Shown in pieces: positions 46,001 to 64,000 of a stretch of DNA of 64,000 nucleotides. The notes beneath the pieces are model-generated. The model had not been told where the DNA came from. It searched no databases and saw only the letters and a list, made by a program, of their open reading frames with translations. The first letter of the stretch is position 1. Each line of letters starts with the position of its first letter. A program made the position numbers and the translations under genes. Origin of the DNA: Amblyornis subalaris (taxonomy: Eukaryota; Chordata; Aves; Passeriformes; Ptilonorhynchidae); the NCBI GenBank assembly GCA_018881555.1, contig JACAXG010000168.1, positions 434,001-498,000 on the forward strand. The letters run 5' to 3'.

Positions 46001-47539
46001 TGATGCATTGACTGTGTGTGATGTACTGGGGCCCTCACTCACTGACTGTAAATCTTCAATTTCAAATAGAGGAGACGATCCCTCACTTCACAACCATTCC
46101 CTTTCCTTCCTCCATATGTTAGTCCCTCTCAAGCATCCCATCCCATTAGGCAGTACAGGAGCACACAAGGTATGTGCACTCCTCCAGGTAAGCCAGTCTG
46201 TACTGTCACTCTAGAGTCGCCGACTGTCAGGGCCCACTGGGCAATTCCTCGATTCTCTGCCTCACATCCCACAGTGCAGCTCGAATGCCCAAGGAATGCT
46301 GGAGGTCGACTGGGGCTGGCAGGCAAGGTGCAGGAGCAGGAGTCATGCTCCAGTCTAGAGACTTTCAGCGGGGTTTGACCAAAGACCAGAGAGACATGTG
46401 GTTATAAAAAGGGAAAAAGAAAGTTGTGAAGAACTTCCAAAGGCCTAACACTTAATGATGGTACCTGAGCAGACCTAAGACCTACTTAAAACACTTCCCA
46501 CAAGCCCTGGTTGTACTTCGTGGGAGACCTAAGGTTGGCCAGGCACTGACAAGTAGCTTCCCCTGGTGAGACCCATCAACCCCTCCTTACTCTTGCACCA
46601 CCAGCACCAGCTGTGTTCAGGCACAGCAGAGCTCAGGACCTGCACAAATGCAACACCACTTTGCAGCCAAGATGAATTATCAGAANCCAGAAAATGCATG
46701 ACCTGGATGCATGCTGATTCCATCCCAGTCCCACAACCACTGTAAGCAGCAGCAGAATGCAAATACACAGTTTCCACATTTTTAACGTTATTCCTGGTTT
46801 TGTCGGCTCCTGCACCAGCCCTCGGCTCTGCTCCGAGGTGTCAGAGCAGGGACTGAAGTAGACAGCACAGCCGGGGCAGCTGTTGCGGGTACACAGAATC
46901 ACAGTATCACTGAGATTGGAAAAGAGCTCCCAGACCATCGAATCCAACCTGTGAACGCTTCGCATCTTGTCACCAGCCCAGGGCACCGAGTGCCANATCC
47001 AGTCCTTCCCTGGACACTTCTAGCGATGGGGACTCCTGGGCAGCCCCTTCCACTGTCTGACCACCCTTTCCGTGAAGAAATTCCTCCTGATGTTCAACCT
47101 GACCCTCCCCTGGCACAGCTTGAGGCCATTTCCTCTTGTCCTGTCCCTTGTTCCCTGGGAGCAGAGCCCGATCCCCCCGGCTGCCCCTTCCTGTNAGGGA
47201 GCTGTGCAGAGCCAGAAGGTCCCCCCGAATCTCCTTTTGTCCAGACTGAGCCCACCCAGCTGCTCCTCATCAGACTTGTGCTCCAGACCCTTCTCCAGCT
47301 CCGTTGCAGCTTGTGGAGCAAAAGGCCCCCGGCACCTCCCCGAGCCTGGGCTGTCCCGCACTCCGGGCGCGCCGGGCCCGGGCCGGGGGCAGGCGGGGCA
47401 GGGCCGCAGCGCCTCGGCCGGGCCCGGCCTGCGGGAAGCGCTGCCCGCCCAGTCCGCCCGGCTCGCACGCCCGCACTCACATAGGCTCCAGCAGCTTGGC
47501 CAGCCAGGACTTGAGCGCGTCCACGCTCTCGATGATCAT
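27918..47539 (-). CDS. RBM27: RBM27 (RNA-binding motif protein 27), complete coding sequence, 21 exons
   Basis: Nuclear RNA-binding protein, paralogue of RBM26, that works with the MTR4-ZFC3H1 (PAXT) connection in surveillance of polyadenylated nuclear RNA. Coding exons, in order: 47481-47539, 44663-44781, 43736-43860, 41843-41934, 41088-41278, 40036-40299, 39262-39495, 38181-38315, 36011-36160, 34041-34188, 33616-33769, 32193-32456, 31966-32094, 31045-31167, 30450-30524, 30177-30341, 29653-29757, 29368-29559, 29018-29104, 28464-28574, 27918-28004. The sum is 3009 nt, 1002 residues. Every junction is GT-AG and in phase. Order of parts: PWI-like N-terminus ([20 protein letters not shown]), RS-rich region (about 150-195), CCCH zinc finger (about 276-298), proline-rich region, RRM (about 520-600), Gln-rich stretch, coiled coil (about 715-845), RG-repeats, RRM-like C-terminal part, acidic tail ending SRSWRR. 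A mammalian cassette of about 54 residues after YTVSE is not found. Confidence 0.96.
29018..29559 (-). CDS. RBM27: RBM27 exons 18-19: RG repeats and RBM26-like C-terminal RRM core
   Basis: Exon 18 (29368-29559) holds the RG tract [14 protein letters not shown] followed by [16 protein letters not shown]. Exon 19 (29018-29104, 29 codons) encodes [20 protein letters not shown] and FKSRSEAEN, which looks like the middle of an RRM and resembles the matching part of RBM26. With exon 20 (28464-28574, [12 protein letters not shown]) it forms a second RRM-like fold. Confidence 0.88.
29653..31167 (-). CDS. RBM27: RBM27 exons 14-17: coiled-coil region
   Basis: Exons 31045-31167, 30450-30524, 30177-30341 and 29653-29757 all begin and end in phase 0. 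They encode charged, Leu/Met/Lys/Glu-rich helices ([61 protein letters not shown]). The heptad-like spacing supports a coiled coil. All four exons could be skipped without frameshift. Confidence 0.9.
32193..33769 (-). CDS. RBM27: RBM27 exons 11-12: RRM domain and Gln-rich tail
   Basis: Exon 11 (33616-33769) encodes [20 protein letters not shown] and [12 protein letters not shown]. Exon 12 (32193-32456) encodes [20 protein letters not shown], then RFIRVLWH. These are the beta1, helix 1, beta2, beta3 and beta4 elements of an RRM. The aromatic RNP positions are atypical, as in RBM26/27. After the RRM a Gln/Pro-rich run differs in detail from the mammalian Gln/His-rich one. Confidence 0.93.
39262..40299 (-). 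CDS. RBM27: RBM27 exons 6-7: CCCH zinc finger split by an intron
   Basis: Exon 6 (40036-40299) ends in [11 protein letters not shown] and exon 7 (39262-39495) resumes with [18 protein letters not shown]. Together they give Cys-X8-Cys-X5-Cys-X3-His, a CCCH finger with all four ligands intact. The intron falls between the first and second cysteine. Exon 7 continues into a long proline-rich stretch (PFPPPPPGL). The N at 39374 lies in a CCN codon and is therefore proline whatever the base. Confidence 0.94.
41088..41278 (-). CDS. RBM27: RBM27 exon 5: arginine/serine-rich region
   Basis: It encodes [18 protein letters not shown] followed by the RS stretch [20 protein letters not shown]. Such RS regions target proteins to nuclear speckles and are phosphorylated by SR kinases. 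The ambiguous base 41107 falls in a GAN codon, so that residue is Asp or Glu (Asp in human). Acceptor is at 41279-41280 and donor GT at 41086-41087. Confidence 0.92.
42600..42738 (+). mobile_element. CR1 LINE 3' fragment, plus orientation
   Basis: The plus strand reads cttggctggacagggctctg and later ggggtcccctccagccctga, ending with tgtgattctac. This is the diverged sense 3' end of a CR1 with its ATTCT-type terminus. It lies in an RBM27 intron (41935-43735), antisense to the gene. Confidence 0.75.
44782..47480 (-). other. RBM27: RBM27 intron 1
   Basis: 2.7 kb first intron. It carries an antisense-reading CR1 fragment at 46891-47308, close to exon 1. Elsewhere no gene, RNA or repeat was recognised. 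Confidence 0.75.
46891..47308 (-). mobile_element. CR1 LINE 3' fragment (about 420 bp), the longest in the window
   Basis: The plus strand starts acacagaatcacagtatcac and runs through caacctgaccctcccctggc and cagacttgtgctccagaccc. It is more complete than the other copies, yet lacks coding capacity. It ends about 170 bp from RBM27 exon 1, at the edge of the CpG island, and lies in the same orientation as the gene. Confidence 0.9.
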
Positions 47540-48043
47540 GGTGGCCCCGCGCCGCCCGCTCACAGCTATACGGCCGCCATCGCCGCGGCCTGCCCGGCAC
47601 CGCCCGCAGCGCAGCCTGCTGGGCACGGCCGGGGCGGGGCCGCGCCNCCAGCACCAATGAGACAGCGCCGCTCCACGCCGCCAACCAATAGCAGCCGCCC
47701 AGAGCCCTAGCCGAGGGTCAGGGGGAACCAGCAAGTTCGGTGGAGCGAGCACATGAACCCGCGGCGACATTTTGGGGGGGAGCTCTTAAAGGGACAGCAG
47801 CCCGGGGCGGGGGGTGCACACCTGGGACAGGCACACCGGGCTCATTTCCCGCTCTCCAGCCGGGACAAGTGATCACAGTGATCGTACCACTCTCTCTCTC
47901 TCTCTCTCCCACCCTCATTCTCTCCCCTGCCTTCACGCAAAAAAGGTCGGGTCTCTTCCCGCCTGCCGCCTTGGTACGGTCCCAACTCCCCCCCAACTCA
48001 TGCTGTTGGTACGGCCCGTGCGGCCCACGTCAGGCGCGGCAAT
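47540..48043. promoter_or_regulatory. Bidirectional RBM27/LARS1 promoter
   Basis: Only 504 bp separate the divergent RBM27 and LARS1 start codons. The DNA is CpG-rich with CCAAT boxes at 47654-47658 and 47685-47689, a CT dinucleotide run at 47891-47908, a repeated ttggtacgg word (near 47971 and 48005) and a CRE-like cacgtca near 48027. No TATA box is seen. The same head-to-head order exists in mammals, so co-expression through a shared promoter is likely. Confidence 0.8.
47891..47908. repeat. CT dinucleotide microsatellite in the bidirectional promoter
   Basis: About nine CT units between RBM27 and LARS1. GA/CT runs in promoters can bind GAGA-type or zinc finger factors, and their length may vary between individuals. 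Confidence 0.85.
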
Positions 48044-63976
<15,933 letters not shown>

Positions 63977-64000
63977 GTAAATTGGGATGTGGGTGCAGGT

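Overview
This is a vertebrate nuclear window, and the repeats and gene structure point to a bird. Spliced genes with canonical GT-AG introns encode near-human proteins, and the only interspersed repeats I recognise are truncated CR1 LINE tails of the avian type. Scattered single N bases suggest a draft or consensus assembly. The gene order TCERG1 - POU4F3 - RBM27 - LARS1, with the first three on the minus strand and LARS1 on the plus strand, is the human 5q32 block in reverse. I infer homology to the avian chromosome that carries human 5q31-q33 genes (chicken chromosome 13). The species cannot be told from the sequence.

Layout. (1) 1-5743, minus: the first four coding exons of TCERG1; the rest of the gene lies beyond the left edge. 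Its promoter (about 5744-6130) is a CpG island with five CCAAT boxes, an E-box, an ETS site and a palindromic CRE. (2) 6130-16270: GC-rich intergenic DNA without a recognisable protein gene. It holds two AT-rich islands that look like regulatory elements, and at 15597-15825 a CCAAT+TATA arrangement followed by a strong 5' splice site that could start an unannotated minus-strand transcript. (3) 16280-17813, minus: complete two-exon POU4F3, unusually GC-rich and with a proline/alanine-rich linker. (4) 18000-25050: upstream region of POU4F3 with several TAATTAAT-type sites, two of them exact BRN3 cores, a long C/T tract, CR1 fragments and a small CpG patch. (5) 25050-47539, minus: complete RBM27 coding sequence in 21 exons (1002 codons) plus a likely long 3' UTR. 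(6) 47540-48043: short bidirectional promoter. (7) 48044-63976, plus: the first 20 coding exons of LARS1 (697 residues), leaving the window before the KMSKS loop and the anticodon-binding domain.

Functionally, TCERG1 (transcription elongation and splicing coupling), RBM27 (nuclear poly(A) RNA surveillance) and LARS1 (cytosolic leucyl-tRNA synthetase) are housekeeping genes with CpG-island promoters. POU4F3 is a tissue-restricted sensory transcription factor sitting between them. I assembled exon boundaries by following reading frame, splice dinucleotides and phase. RBM27 closes without any phase conflict (3009 nt including the stop), and LARS1 exons join in phase throughout.
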